Shown piece after piece: positions 49,229 through 57,218 of a DNA stretch of 64,000 nucleotides. The notes under the pieces were generated by a model that worked only from the letters and a program-made list of their open reading frames with translations, ran no database searches and was not told the DNA's origin. Location: positions 62,001 to 126,000 of the forward strand of contig CAKULD010000001.1 in the NCBI GenBank assembly GCA_934667065.1. The letters run 5' to 3'. Source of the DNA: an uncultured Collinsella sp. GTDB taxonomy: Bacteria; Actinomycetota; Coriobacteriia; Coriobacteriales; Coriobacteriaceae. The stretch's first letter is position 1; every line of letters begins with the position of its first letter. The translations under genes and the position numbers were made by a program.

Positions 49229-50914
49229 ATGACTGTGGCGGAGTTCATCTACCAGATGTATCAGGCTCGCAAGGCCCATAGCGACAAGGTGATCCTTGAC
49301 GATGTGACCCTGAGCTTCTATCCCGGCGCCAAGATCGGCGTCGTGGGCCCCAACGGTATGGGCAAGTCGACCCTGCTCAAGATTATGGCCGGCATCGAGG
49401 AGGTCTCCAACGGCGATGCAAGGCTTACCCCTGGCTACACCGTTGGCATTCTGCAGCAGGAGCCGCCGCTCGACGACGACAAGACCGTCATCGAGAACGT
49501 GCGCATGGCATTTGGCGATATGATCGCCAAGGTCGATCGCTTCAACAAGATCGGCGAGGAGATGTGCGACCCGGATTGCGACATGGACGCCCTTATGGCC
49601 GAGATGGGCAAGCTCCAGGACGAGATCGACGCCGCCGACGGCTGGGATATCGATTCCAAGCTCGGCCAGGCCATGGACGCCCTGCAGCTGCCCGATTCTG
49701 ACATGCCGGTCAATGTGCTTTCCGGCGGCGAGCGTCGCCGCGTGGCCCTGTGCAAGCTGCTGCTCGAGGCTCCCGACCTGCTGCTGCTCGACGAGCCCAC
49801 GAACCACCTGGACGCTGAGTCGATCCTGTGGCTCGAGCACTTCCTGCACAACTACCAGGGCGCCGTTCTGGCCGTCACGCACGACCGTTACTTCTTGGAC
49901 AACGTCGCCGAGTGGATCTGCGAGGTCGACCGCGGTCATCTTTATCCCTACAAGGGCAACTACTCAACGTATCTGGAGACCAAGGCCGCGCGTATCGAGG
50001 CCCAGGGCAACCGTGACGCCAAGCTCGCCAAGCGCATGGAGGCCGAGCTCGAGTGGGTGCGCAGCTCGCCCAAGGCTCGCCAGGCCAAGAACAAGGCCCG
50101 TCTGGCTCGCTACGAGGAGATGGAGGCCGAGGCCCGCGCAAGCCAGAAGCTCGACTGGACCGACATCCGCATCCCTGTGGGCCCGCGTCTGGGCAACAAG
50201 GTGCTCGAGGCCCATCATCTGCACAAGGAGTTCGATGGCCGCGTGCTCATCGATGACCTTTCGTTCACCCTGCCGCGCAACGGCATCGTGGGCGTCATCG
50301 GCCCCAACGGTGTCGGTAAGACCACGCTGTTCAAGACGATTGTGGGTCTGGAGCCGCTGACTTCGGGCGAGCTCGAGGTGGGCGAGACCGTCAAGATTTC
50401 TTACGTCGACCAGAACCGTGAGGGCATCGACCCCGACAAGAATCTGTGGGAGGTCGTCTCGGACGGCCTGGACCACATGATGGTTGGCGAGACCGAGGTT
50501 CCCAGCCGCGCCTATGTGGCGAGCTTTGGCTTTAAGGGCCAGGACCAGCAGAAGCGCGCCGGCGTACTCTCCGGTGGCGAGCGCAACCGTCTGAACTTGG
50601 CGCTTACGCTCAAGCAGGGCGGCAACCTGCTGCTCCTCGACGAGCCCACGAACGACCTCGACGTCGAGACGCTGTCCTCGCTCGAGGCGGCGCTGCTCGA
50701 GTTCCCGGGCTGCTCGGTGGTCATTAGCCACGACCGTATGTTCCTGGACCGCGTCGCCACGCACATTCTGGCGTGGGAGGGCACCGACGAGAACCCGGGC
50801 AACTGGTATTGGTTCGAGGGCAACTTCGAGGCCTATCAGGCCAACCGTATCGAGCGCCTGGGCGAGGACGCAGCCCAGCCGCATCGTATTCATCGCAAGC
50901 TGACGCGCGATTAG
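49229..50914 (+). CDS. ettA: ABC-F translational throttle protein
   Basis: The 561-residue soluble protein has two ABC ATPase domains: Walker A GPNGMGKST with LSGGERRRVAL, and GPNGVGKTT with LSGGERNRLNL and LLLDEPTNDLDVET. The linker carries the EttA-type block EWVRSSPKARQAKNKARLARYEEM. EttA binds the ribosomal E site and gates elongation by the ATP/ADP ratio. Length equals E. coli EttA. GATAAGGAG precedes the ATG. It is monocistronic, with a terminator after it. Confidence 0.95.
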   Translation: MTVAEFIYQMYQARKAHSDKVILDDVTLSFYPGAKIGVVGPNGMGKSTLLKIMAGIEEVSNGDARLTPGYTVGILQQEPPLDDDKTVIENVRMAFGDMIAKVDRFNKIGEEMCDPDCDMDALMAEMGKLQDEIDAADGWDIDSKLGQAMDALQLPDSDMPVNVLSGGERRRVALCKLLLEAPDLLLLDEPTNHLDAESILWLEHFLHNYQGAVLAVTHDRYFLDNVAEWICEVDRGHLYPYKGNYSTYLETKAARIEAQGNRDAKLAKRMEAELEWVRSSPKARQAKNKARLARYEEMEAEARASQKLDWTDIRIPVGPRLGNKVLEAHHLHKEFDGRVLIDDLSFTLPRNGIVGVIGPNGVGKTTLFKTIVGLEPLTSGELEVGETVKISYVDQNREGIDPDKNLWEVVSDGLDHMMVGETEVPSRAYVASFGFKGQDQQKRAGVLSGGERNRLNLALTLKQGGNLLLLDEPTNDLDVETLSSLEAALLEFPGCSVVISHDRMFLDRVATHILAWEGTDENPGNWYWFEGNFEAYQANRIERLGEDAAQPHRIHRKLTRD

Positions 50915-50922
50915 CAACAAGA

Positions 50923-50955
50923 AGAAAGGCCGCCAGCAAGGGCGGCCTTTCTTGT
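50923..50955 (+). terminator. Terminator after ettA
   Basis: AGAAAGGCCGCC pairs with GGCGGCCTTTCT around AGCAAG. From about 50990 base composition turns AT-rich. Confidence 0.88.
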
Positions 50956-51126
50956 AGCAATTGCATTGCAGCTATGTCAGGGCTGCTGGTTTGATTCATA
51001 ATCAAAGTCATCTCTTTGGGATTAAAGCTCGTTTTTGCTATGAGTGATTTTCTAATTCCGTTTAAAACGTAAAGACGTATTGGGTTGCAAGGACATAAGC
51101 AAATCGAATTGAAATATAACCAGTGC

Positions 51127-51138
51127 TGTAACGTTACA
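51127..51138. promoter_or_regulatory. Palindrome upstream of the exported protease gene
   Basis: TGTAACGTTACA is a perfect 12-base palindrome 11 bases before a TAGAAT -10-like hexamer. It lies in the AT-rich leader of the protease gene and may be an operator. Confidence 0.35.
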
Positions 51139-51194
51139 AAAAAGATTATAGAATAGGAGTATCTTATAAGTCGCTTCTCTAGAAAGAAGATCAT

Positions 51195-52322
51195 ATGCTT
51201 TCGCGTCGTCGTTTTCTGCAACTTGTCGCGTCTTCAATTGTCGCCTTAGCCGCACGTCCGAAAGAGGTTTTTGCTTCGACGGACAATATTGATGGTGAGC
51301 AGATACAATTTACTTCTGAAATTGCGCAAGAGCTTGCCGATAAATATATAAAGGGACTCCTCGGCTCTTCGTATACGCCTTCTGACCCTATTCCTTTTGT
51401 AGACGTTGATGGGTCCCCGCTTGGCTACATTGTTCCGGTTGTGACATCCAATAGAGCCGCGGGCTATTTGGTTTTAGATGCTTCAGATGATGAAATACTT
51501 ACGGGATATCGTTTTGGAGACGGCTTAGTCAGCCCTATGGATCGGGGAGGAGATCTTGGTGTCGAGTCTTATTCTTTCAATAACCCAGTCGTAATGATCA
51601 ATCCATTCGAATTCGGCGTGCAATCTTTGGACGGTTCAATAACAACAAATTGCGGAAGAACAATCCCGGCTGTTTCCATAGAAGGACGGCCTGTCGTTTT
51701 ATCGAATAAACCTTCAAGCTGGAACGATGTTGTAATTTACGCAACTCAAATGCAGGATTACACAGTATCTGGATTTCGTTCCATTTCTCAGTTTATGTCA
51801 TATGATGAAAGCGAGATTAAGAGGCTTACCGCCCACTATGCTTGTATGGTGACAGCTTTTTCGAACGTTGCGGAACTGTATGGCATTGCCAATTTATATA
51901 GCGACCCTTCGCAATATATGCAGATATGGAATTACACCAATACCCATGCTCTTTCCGATGAAGAACAGACTGTTCCCGGCGTTGTTTTGGGTGGAACGCC
52001 GATATCAACCTGTGCAACGGGGTTTACAAATTACTGCGCAAGCAGAGGAAGTACTCTTATCGCCCGCACTGTCTCCTCTCCGGCTATCGCGAGCATTCAA
52101 AATGAGATTAACTCTAATAGACCGAATGTTTTACATGCGAGTTTGTACAACGGATCAGCCCATTCTGTAACAGCGGAGGCTTACGCCACACTTACTGGTA
52201 AGAAAACTGGAGAGACAAGGCAGATGATTGGCATAGCGGACGGCTGGAATTCATCTTTATCCTTCCTGAAGTATGATCAGAGCTATTATGCGTGGACTTA
52301 TGGAACGACTTTTTCGAAGTAG
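51195..52322 (+). CDS. Tat-exported papain-fold cysteine-protease-like protein
   Basis: The 375-residue product begins MLSRRRFLQLVASSIVALAA, a twin-arginine signal. The mature part has a probable cysteine-peptidase pair: Cys in HYACMVTAFSNVAELYG (about residue 219) and His in YNGSAHSVTAEAY (about 320), the order found in C10/C39/papain-like enzymes. A PepSY/SpeB-propeptide-like N-terminal part is possible (GYLVLDASDDEILTGY). Codon use is AT-richer than neighbours, pointing to transfer. The next gene overlaps its end. Confidence 0.65.
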   Translation: MLSRRRFLQLVASSIVALAARPKEVFASTDNIDGEQIQFTSEIAQELADKYIKGLLGSSYTPSDPIPFVDVDGSPLGYIVPVVTSNRAAGYLVLDASDDEILTGYRFGDGLVSPMDRGGDLGVESYSFNNPVVMINPFEFGVQSLDGSITTNCGRTIPAVSIEGRPVVLSNKPSSWNDVVIYATQMQDYTVSGFRSISQFMSYDESEIKRLTAHYACMVTAFSNVAELYGIANLYSDPSQYMQIWNYTNTHALSDEEQTVPGVVLGGTPISTCATGFTNYCASRGSTLIARTVSSPAIASIQNEINSNRPNVLHASLYNGSAHSVTAEAYATLTGKKTGETRQMIGIADGWNSSLSFLKYDQSYYAWTYGTTFSK

Positions 52323-52692
52323 GGCGATTCGTCTAGCTCTGTCTTTGGTGCTGATGGCTTCATTGGTGGGCTGTTCAACAAAGGAAGAGATATCGCGCGG
52401 AGGTTCCGGAGAAGTGACTGCGACAGACTCAGGTTCATTAGAAATAGCTGGCGGGCATGCCGATGTGATGTTACAAGGAAAAGGCGTGCTTAGGTCGATT
52501 GATGCTGAAGACGCTGTCTGCTCAATAGAGGATTTGAAGACAGGTGAAACTGCATCGTACCGAGTTTCAGATAATGCTGCGAATATGATTGAGTCGATAC
52601 CGACTGGAGCGCAGGTTTCTTTTAGATACTTTGCTCCGCAACTTGAGGATGAGCTTGCTTCTCTGGTGTCTATATGCACCGATGACAACTAA
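52300..52692 (+). CDS. Small lipoprotein
   Basis: The product of about 130 residues begins MERLFRSRAIRLALSLVLMA with lipobox LVGC, then a Ser/Gly/Thr linker and a small beta-rich domain (GKGVLRSIDAEDAVCSIEDL, GAQVSFRYFAPQ). The start is uncertain: in-frame ATGs exist at 52273 and 52288, all inside the preceding protease gene and without a clear ribosome site. The overlap suggests coupled expression, perhaps an inhibitor or partner of the exported protease. No family recognised. Confidence 0.6.
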   Translation: MERLFRSRAIRLALSLVLMASLVGCSTKEEISRGGSGEVTATDSGSLEIAGGHADVMLQGKGVLRSIDAEDAVCSIEDLKTGETASYRVSDNAANMIESIPTGAQVSFRYFAPQLEDELASLVSICTDDN

Positions 52693-52705
52693 AAGGCCTG
52701 AATTC

Positions 52706-52749
52706 AAACGGCCTCGGATGGTCAATTGGCTATCCGAGGCCGTTTTTTA
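52706..52749. terminator. Bidirectional terminator
   Basis: AAACGGCCTCGGAT pairs with ATCCGAGGCCGTTT, followed by TTT on the plus strand. It lies between convergent genes and touches the stop of the minus-strand gene. Confidence 0.88.
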
Positions 52750-54054
52750 CTCGACCGGGGCTTCGACCTTGTCGATGGCCCAGGCGGCTCCGAGACCGCC
52801 GGTGGTGTTGCGGCGGATGCGCACGGTAACCTCGCGGCGCTCGCCGGCCTGCGTGTAGCACAGGGGGAAGTTTGCGCGGTTTCGCGCGGCCTCGATGGTA
52901 CCGCGCTCGCGGGCGATCCAGTAGTACTCGCCGACAATGCCGAGGGTGTCGGCGCCGTAGGGGAGATAGGTTGACAGCTGGTGTAGCAATGGGCCGGGGC
53001 AGAAGACCTCGGTTGCGAAATCGACGGGGAAGTCCTTGGGGATGGCGGGCGCTGCAGGTGCGGGGGTTGGGGCCGCTGCGGGTACCGAAGCCGGTGCCGG
53101 CGCGGGAATTTGGTCGCAAGCAGAGGCGGGCATGGATTCGATGACGGGTGCGGGCTCCAGCGTCGTTTTCGGCTTGATCGTGGAATCTGCGGGCTTCACG
53201 GTGACGGGCGCGTCTGCAGCTGCAGCTTCAACCTCAACCTGCGTCGCGTTCTCGTTCTCGACGCTCGACTTTGCCTCGATGGGTGTGGATGCCATGGTGG
53301 TGATGCCGGCGTTTGCGTTCTCGGGGTCATAGACGACCGTGAGCGAGATGGCGGGCTGCGGCGTCTCGGGCTCCGGCGCCGACTCGGTAGCGCCTTGATC
53401 GTCGGGCTCGTCGGGCTGATCGTCCTCGGTCTCGTCGCCAAAGACATCGCTGTTTTGGAACGCAGGCGTTTCGGGCTGGTCAGCGGCTTCTTCGGTTGTC
53501 GACTTGGGAGCTTCGTTGAGCTCCGCAGTGGCTTCCTGCTCGGATATGACTTCGGGATCGGTCGTGGCGGTGATTTCGGTGTCGGCTTCTGCCGTTACCT
53601 CAATAGCGACTTCGATCTCTGCCTCGGGCTCGGGCTCCGGAGCGACTTCGGCCACGGGCTCGGGCTCGGCGCGCTTAACGTGCTTGGGGCGCACGGCCTT
53701 GAGGTCCTTCTCGCCGCGCTTTTTCTTTTTGTAGGACTGCTTGGCACCCTTGGCAGCCTTGGGCTTGTCCTCGCCCTTGGCAAGGGCGGCATCCCAGGCC
53801 TCGTTGGCGATGAGCGTGGCATACAGGCGACCGCCCTTAAAGACGGTCAGCCTTATGCAGTCGTCGAGCTCCTCGAGCAGCTCGCGCGTGGACTCGAAGC
53901 CCAGGTCATAAGCGGCCATGTCACCAGCAGCGAGCGCCTCCTCGACCTGCGTCATAAACGTTTGCTTGCCGCACCCAATCGCATCACGCAGCAGACGATA
54001 CAGATAGATGTGGTTGCCCAGCGATAGCGTGGGCTTAACTATTGTCTTGCTCAT
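52747..54054 (-). CDS. Two-domain protein with long acidic/proline linker, function unknown
   Basis: The 435-residue protein has a conserved-looking N-terminal helical domain (about 1-85: SLGNHIYLYRLLRDAIGCGK, FESTRELLEELDDCIRLTVF) and a basic patch (SYKKKKRGEKDLK). A low-complexity stretch rich in Glu, Ala, Pro and Thr follows (about 125-320). The C-terminal domain has GADTLGIVGEYYWIARERGT and REVTVRIRRNTTGGLGAAWAIDKV. There is no signal peptide. ATG 54054 follows GAGGAGATTT; the upstream frame lacks one. I recognise no family; it may be lineage-specific. Confidence 0.65.
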   Translation of the reverse strand: MSKTIVKPTLSLGNHIYLYRLLRDAIGCGKQTFMTQVEEALAAGDMAAYDLGFESTRELLEELDDCIRLTVFKGGRLYATLIANEAWDAALAKGEDKPKAAKGAKQSYKKKKRGEKDLKAVRPKHVKRAEPEPVAEVAPEPEPEAEIEVAIEVTAEADTEITATTDPEVISEQEATAELNEAPKSTTEEAADQPETPAFQNSDVFGDETEDDQPDEPDDQGATESAPEPETPQPAISLTVVYDPENANAGITTMASTPIEAKSSVENENATQVEVEAAAADAPVTVKPADSTIKPKTTLEPAPVIESMPASACDQIPAPAPASVPAAAPTPAPAAPAIPKDFPVDFATEVFCPGPLLHQLSTYLPYGADTLGIVGEYYWIARERGTIEAARNRANFPLCYTQAGERREVTVRIRRNTTGGLGAAWAIDKVEAPVE

Positions 54055-54125
54055 GGCAAATCTCCTCTTTACACACCAAAGCATCTTACCATCGCGCGGG
54101 GCTTGCTACCTCGGCGCCCAAGGCA

Positions 54126-54158
54126 AACGGGCGCGACCGTTGCCGGTTCGCGCCCGTT
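54126..54158 (-). terminator. Hairpin after the Ser/Thr-rich membrane protein gene
   Basis: AACGGGCGCGACC and GGTTCGCGCCCGTT form a nearly perfect 13-bp stem. The T tract on the minus strand is short (TTT). Confidence 0.6.
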
Positions 54159-54192
54159 ATACAGGTCGATTATCTATGAGGGGCAAACGTGC

Positions 54193-55146
54193 TTAGTTGC
54201 CCGATGCCGTGCCTTGGCTCGAGCTGTCAGATGCCGTGCCGGACGCGGTTCCACTCGAGCTGTTCGAGTTGCTGGTGTTGCTGCTGTCTGCTGAGCCCGT
54301 TCCCGACGTGGTGTCGCTCGTCTGGTCGCCCGTGCTCGGTTGAGAGCCGTCAGTCGTTTGGCTTGAGTCGGTTGTGCCGGATTGCGTACCGTTGTTGTTC
54401 ACAGAAGAATCGGCGCCCTGCGACTGATCGGGGGTGTTCGAGGACGAGTCGGTGGATGCGGAGGTGCCCTGCGAGTCGTCCTGCTGGCTTTGCGATTGAC
54501 CAGTGCTGTCCGCGTCGTGCTCGGTCGTGCGCGACGACAGAATCGGCTCGGGGCGCTCGCCTAGACCCTCACCGGCGGTGGTGATAAGGATGGCGCCGGC
54601 GCAGGCGATGACCGCGACGATGGCGATGGCGATCGAGAAGACGATGACCTTCTTTTGCGTCTGGCTGCGCTCTGCCGCCGCCTTGGCGCGCAGGCTGTCG
54701 GGAGCGACGCGCGCCGTGGTCGCGCGCCCCGCAATCTGGCGCATCTCCTGCGTAGTCGCGGCGCCGCCCAAGTGCTCCTCGGCATTAAACTCAACGGGCT
54801 CATAGGCGCCGGCGGGGTAGTCGACGGCGGCGTGCGTGCCTTTGAGGGCTTCGGCACTGGCAGAGATAAAGTGACGGTAGACCTGCGAGGACACAACGGT
54901 GATGACCGAGCTCACGGCGGCGCCGATTACTGAACCGGCGATGCCAATCTTGGAAGCAAGCGCGACGCTTGTGGCAGCGGCTGCGGCGCCGGCGATGATC
55001 TGAGGAATGGAAATGTCGTCGAACAGGCCCTTTTTGGGCGCGATGGCCATGGTCTGTCCGATGGAATGGTTCTCGTGCACGCCGTTGTTGAGCGCGGCCG
55101 GTGTCATGACGCGCGTGCGCGGCGCGTCGGTGTACTTGGTTGTCAT
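54193..55146 (-). CDS. Membrane protein with Ser/Thr/Gln-rich extracellular tail
   Basis: The 317-residue protein has a hydrophobic Ala/Ile-rich region (IIAGAAAAATSVALASKIGI, then SVIGAAVSSVITVVSS) and a basic cytoplasmic segment. A clear transmembrane helix follows (KKVIVFSIAIAIVAVIACAG, about residue 190). The rest is a tail of over 100 residues made almost only of Ser, Thr, Gln, Asp, Asn and Gly, like cell-wall-spanning or glycosylated linkers. ATG 55146 follows GGGAGGACC. Family unknown. Confidence 0.7.
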   Translation of the reverse strand: MTTKYTDAPRTRVMTPAALNNGVHENHSIGQTMAIAPKKGLFDDISIPQIIAGAAAAATSVALASKIGIAGSVIGAAVSSVITVVSSQVYRHFISASAEALKGTHAAVDYPAGAYEPVEFNAEEHLGGAATTQEMRQIAGRATTARVAPDSLRAKAAAERSQTQKKVIVFSIAIAIVAVIACAGAILITTAGEGLGERPEPILSSRTTEHDADSTGQSQSQQDDSQGTSASTDSSSNTPDQSQGADSSVNNNGTQSGTTDSSQTTDGSQPSTGDQTSDTTSGTGSADSSNTSNSNSSSGTASGTASDSSSQGTASGN

Positions 55147-55321
55147 ACGGGGTCCTCCCGGTGTAAATCTGCTCCGTTTCGTGTAGCCATCAGGGTACCC
55201 ACCAGATGTGAATCGTACGTGACATTTAACAGATACCATCAACTCATCAAGGGGGGCTTGCTGTCTTTGGCGAAATAGCTTGATGCTAAACTGGACTTAC
55301 GATTGCGAGGTGGTTTACGTG

Positions 55322-55540
55322 ATGTACCCGTATATGACATTCGAAGACGGTACCGAGGTCATTCATTCTGACCTGATTACAGATGGCGATATCGAAAAGG
55401 TTATCGTGCATTTTGAGCGACCGACGGCAGGGGGCTTCGACTCCGCTCGTTGTGAGTTGCCTTCCTGTTCGTGGACTGACTGGGAAGGGCATTTTACTCA
55501 GAGTGAAAAACGAGCTTTCGAAGAGTGTTTGAGCAAATAA
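55322..55540 (+). CDS. Small acidic protein of unknown function
   Basis: The 72-residue protein (MYPYMTFEDGTEVIHSDLIT, then VIVHFERPTAGGFDSARCEL and a Trp/Asp-rich end) looks like a compact beta domain. ATG 55322 is chosen because GAGGTGG is 8 bases upstream; the frame is open a further 14 codons. It lies 100 bases before the DUF2087 gene in the AT-richer stretch. No family was recognised with certainty. Confidence 0.5.
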   Translation: MYPYMTFEDGTEVIHSDLITDGDIEKVIVHFERPTAGGFDSARCELPSCSWTDWEGHFTQSEKRAFEECLSK

Positions 55541-55640
55541 TTTAGATTAGTTCGAGTTTAGTTCGAATAAAGAAGCCGAATGCGATGACCTAAAGCGTAT
55601 GCATTTTTAGTATTAGATGCGTATGAAATGGAGGATGTGA

Positions 55641-55922
55641 ATGGATGAGCTAATAGACTTTAAAAAACGATTTCTCAAGAATGGCGAGCTGGTTTCAATT
55701 CCAAAAAAGGAAAGCTATAAAAGAATCATGCTGCTATGGGCCGTCTCTTTCTTTGAATTAAATACAAGTTATACGGAGCTTCAGGTTAATCGTGTGCTTT
55801 CACAGCTCTATCCTGATTATGCCGTGTTGAGGCGGTATTTGGTTGATTATGGATTCCTATTAAGGGATGAACGAGGCCTGAAATACGAGGTTAATCGTGA
55901 TGTTCACGGTATTGAGAGCTAG
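55641..55922 (+). CDS. DUF2087-domain protein (putative regulator)
   Basis: The 93-residue protein matches the DUF2087 pattern: helix KKESYKRIMLLWAVSFFELN, then YTELQVNRVLSQLYPDYAVLRRYLVDYGFLLRDERGLKYEV. This domain is a small winged-helix-like unit often attached to or encoded beside ArsR/MarR-type regulators and transporters. GGAGG precedes the ATG. Its end overlaps the start of the MFS gene by 23 bases, so they are translated together and it probably controls or accompanies the pump. Confidence 0.78.
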   Translation: MDELIDFKKRFLKNGELVSIPKKESYKRIMLLWAVSFFELNTSYTELQVNRVLSQLYPDYAVLRRYLVDYGFLLRDERGLKYEVNRDVHGIES

Positions 55923-57084
55923 CCGTCCGGTTCGGGTCCTATTTATTGCTAGAGGGATAAGCGAAATAGGCAATTGGTGTGCGAATATTGCTTTGCCAAT
56001 GCTGATTTACGAGGTAACTCACGATGTTTCTGCAACTGCTTTGATGGTCTGCTGCAGATTTGCCCCCTCTCTGTTTTCAGTTGCGCTCGCGCAGCTGCCT
56101 CAGAAGATGGGTATCGGGACACTGCAGGCCATGAGATTGGCAGACTTAATTCGCGCGGGATTATTCGTTTGCTATATTTTTATTGATAGTAAATGGAGTA
56201 TGTTTGCTATTACGTGTGCGGTATCGCTTTGCCGAACGGTTGAAATGCCCTGCTTTTACTCGTTGTTAAGAGCCAATACGAATAGTATCAATCGCGACGT
56301 AATTAATAATTCGTTTGGGTTTCTGCAGAATTTGATGATGGTTCTGGGGCCAGTTGCCGGCGGTTTTGTTGTCGCTCAATTTGGGGCGGAGGCTGTTATT
56401 GCATTAGACGCGCTTTCTTTTGCCGTGTCGTTCTGGTTGCTGCGAGATGTTCCGTCGGTTATCGAGGTTAATGATAAAGAGGGGATAAGCAAAAATGAAA
56501 AAAACAGGACTGCATTTAGTGATCTTAGCGCGAAGCACTTGGCAATTGGTTTCCTATTAATCGATATTTCTAGTGGCGTGGCATTCGGCTCTCTGAATTC
56601 TCTTTTGCCAGCTATAGCGCAATTGCAATTTGACTCGTCATCGATACAATACGGATTCCTTCAGAGTAGTCTTACAATCGGACTGTTGTTCGGAAATACA
56701 ATATATGGTCGTTTAATCAGTGGTTCCGATTGCGTTAAATCATATTGTTTTGTGACGTATCTTGCGCTCGGTGCGTATCTGGCGTTTGGCTATCGCTATG
56801 CGTCTGGGATATCGTTTATTTTCCTTTTTATCGTCGGTGCCGGAAACGCCATTCAAGATGTGCTTCTCATAACATCGCTGCAGGATTTGGCGAGAGACGG
56901 ATCTGAATCGATAGGCCTGTTTTCAATTAGGGAGTCTTTGCAATCGGTTGCTGTTGTTATTTCAACACTCCTTGTTTCGCTGTTCACGAGCATCGCGATG
57001 TTCTCAATTCTCGTTACAGGACTTGGTGTATTTTCAATTATGATGGTAGTTGTGTTTCAATTGAATTATTTGCGAAAGATGTGA
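55900..57084 (+). CDS. MFS transporter (DHA3/MFS_3-like)
   Basis: This major-facilitator protein of about 394 residues has 12 predicted helices. The start is VLRASRPVRVLFIARGISEIGNW; the N-terminal half has QLPQKMGIGTLQAMRLADLIRAG where the family's loop 2-3 lies. Such DHA3-type pumps include drug and siderophore exporters; the substrate here is unknown. ATG 55900 is 9 bases from GAGG, with GTG 55897 as alternative. AT-rich codon use differs from flanking genes and suggests transfer. Confidence 0.87.
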   Translation: MFTVLRASRPVRVLFIARGISEIGNWCANIALPMLIYEVTHDVSATALMVCCRFAPSLFSVALAQLPQKMGIGTLQAMRLADLIRAGLFVCYIFIDSKWSMFAITCAVSLCRTVEMPCFYSLLRANTNSINRDVINNSFGFLQNLMMVLGPVAGGFVVAQFGAEAVIALDALSFAVSFWLLRDVPSVIEVNDKEGISKNEKNRTAFSDLSAKHLAIGFLLIDISSGVAFGSLNSLLPAIAQLQFDSSSIQYGFLQSSLTIGLLFGNTIYGRLISGSDCVKSYCFVTYLALGAYLAFGYRYASGISFIFLFIVGAGNAIQDVLLITSLQDLARDGSESIGLFSIRESLQSVAVVISTLLVSLFTSIAMFSILVTGLGVFSIMMVVVFQLNYLRKM

Positions 57085-57133
57085 CGTTGATATGCCTTAA
57101 TTTTGAAATACATGCTCTTAGCACAGGTTGGCC

Positions 57134-57153
57134 TCTCAGTAAACTGGGAGGTT
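57134..57153 (+). terminator. Weak hairpin after the MFS gene
   Basis: CCTCTCAG and CTGGGAGG pair around TAAA (one G-U), followed by TTGCTTTGG. It is a modest terminator candidate. Confidence 0.45.
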
Positions 57154-57218
57154 GCTTTGGCTAGTTAGAGATATGTGAACGTCCGTTAGACTGAATCTCA
57201 GGGTAGAAGGGGCCTCCA

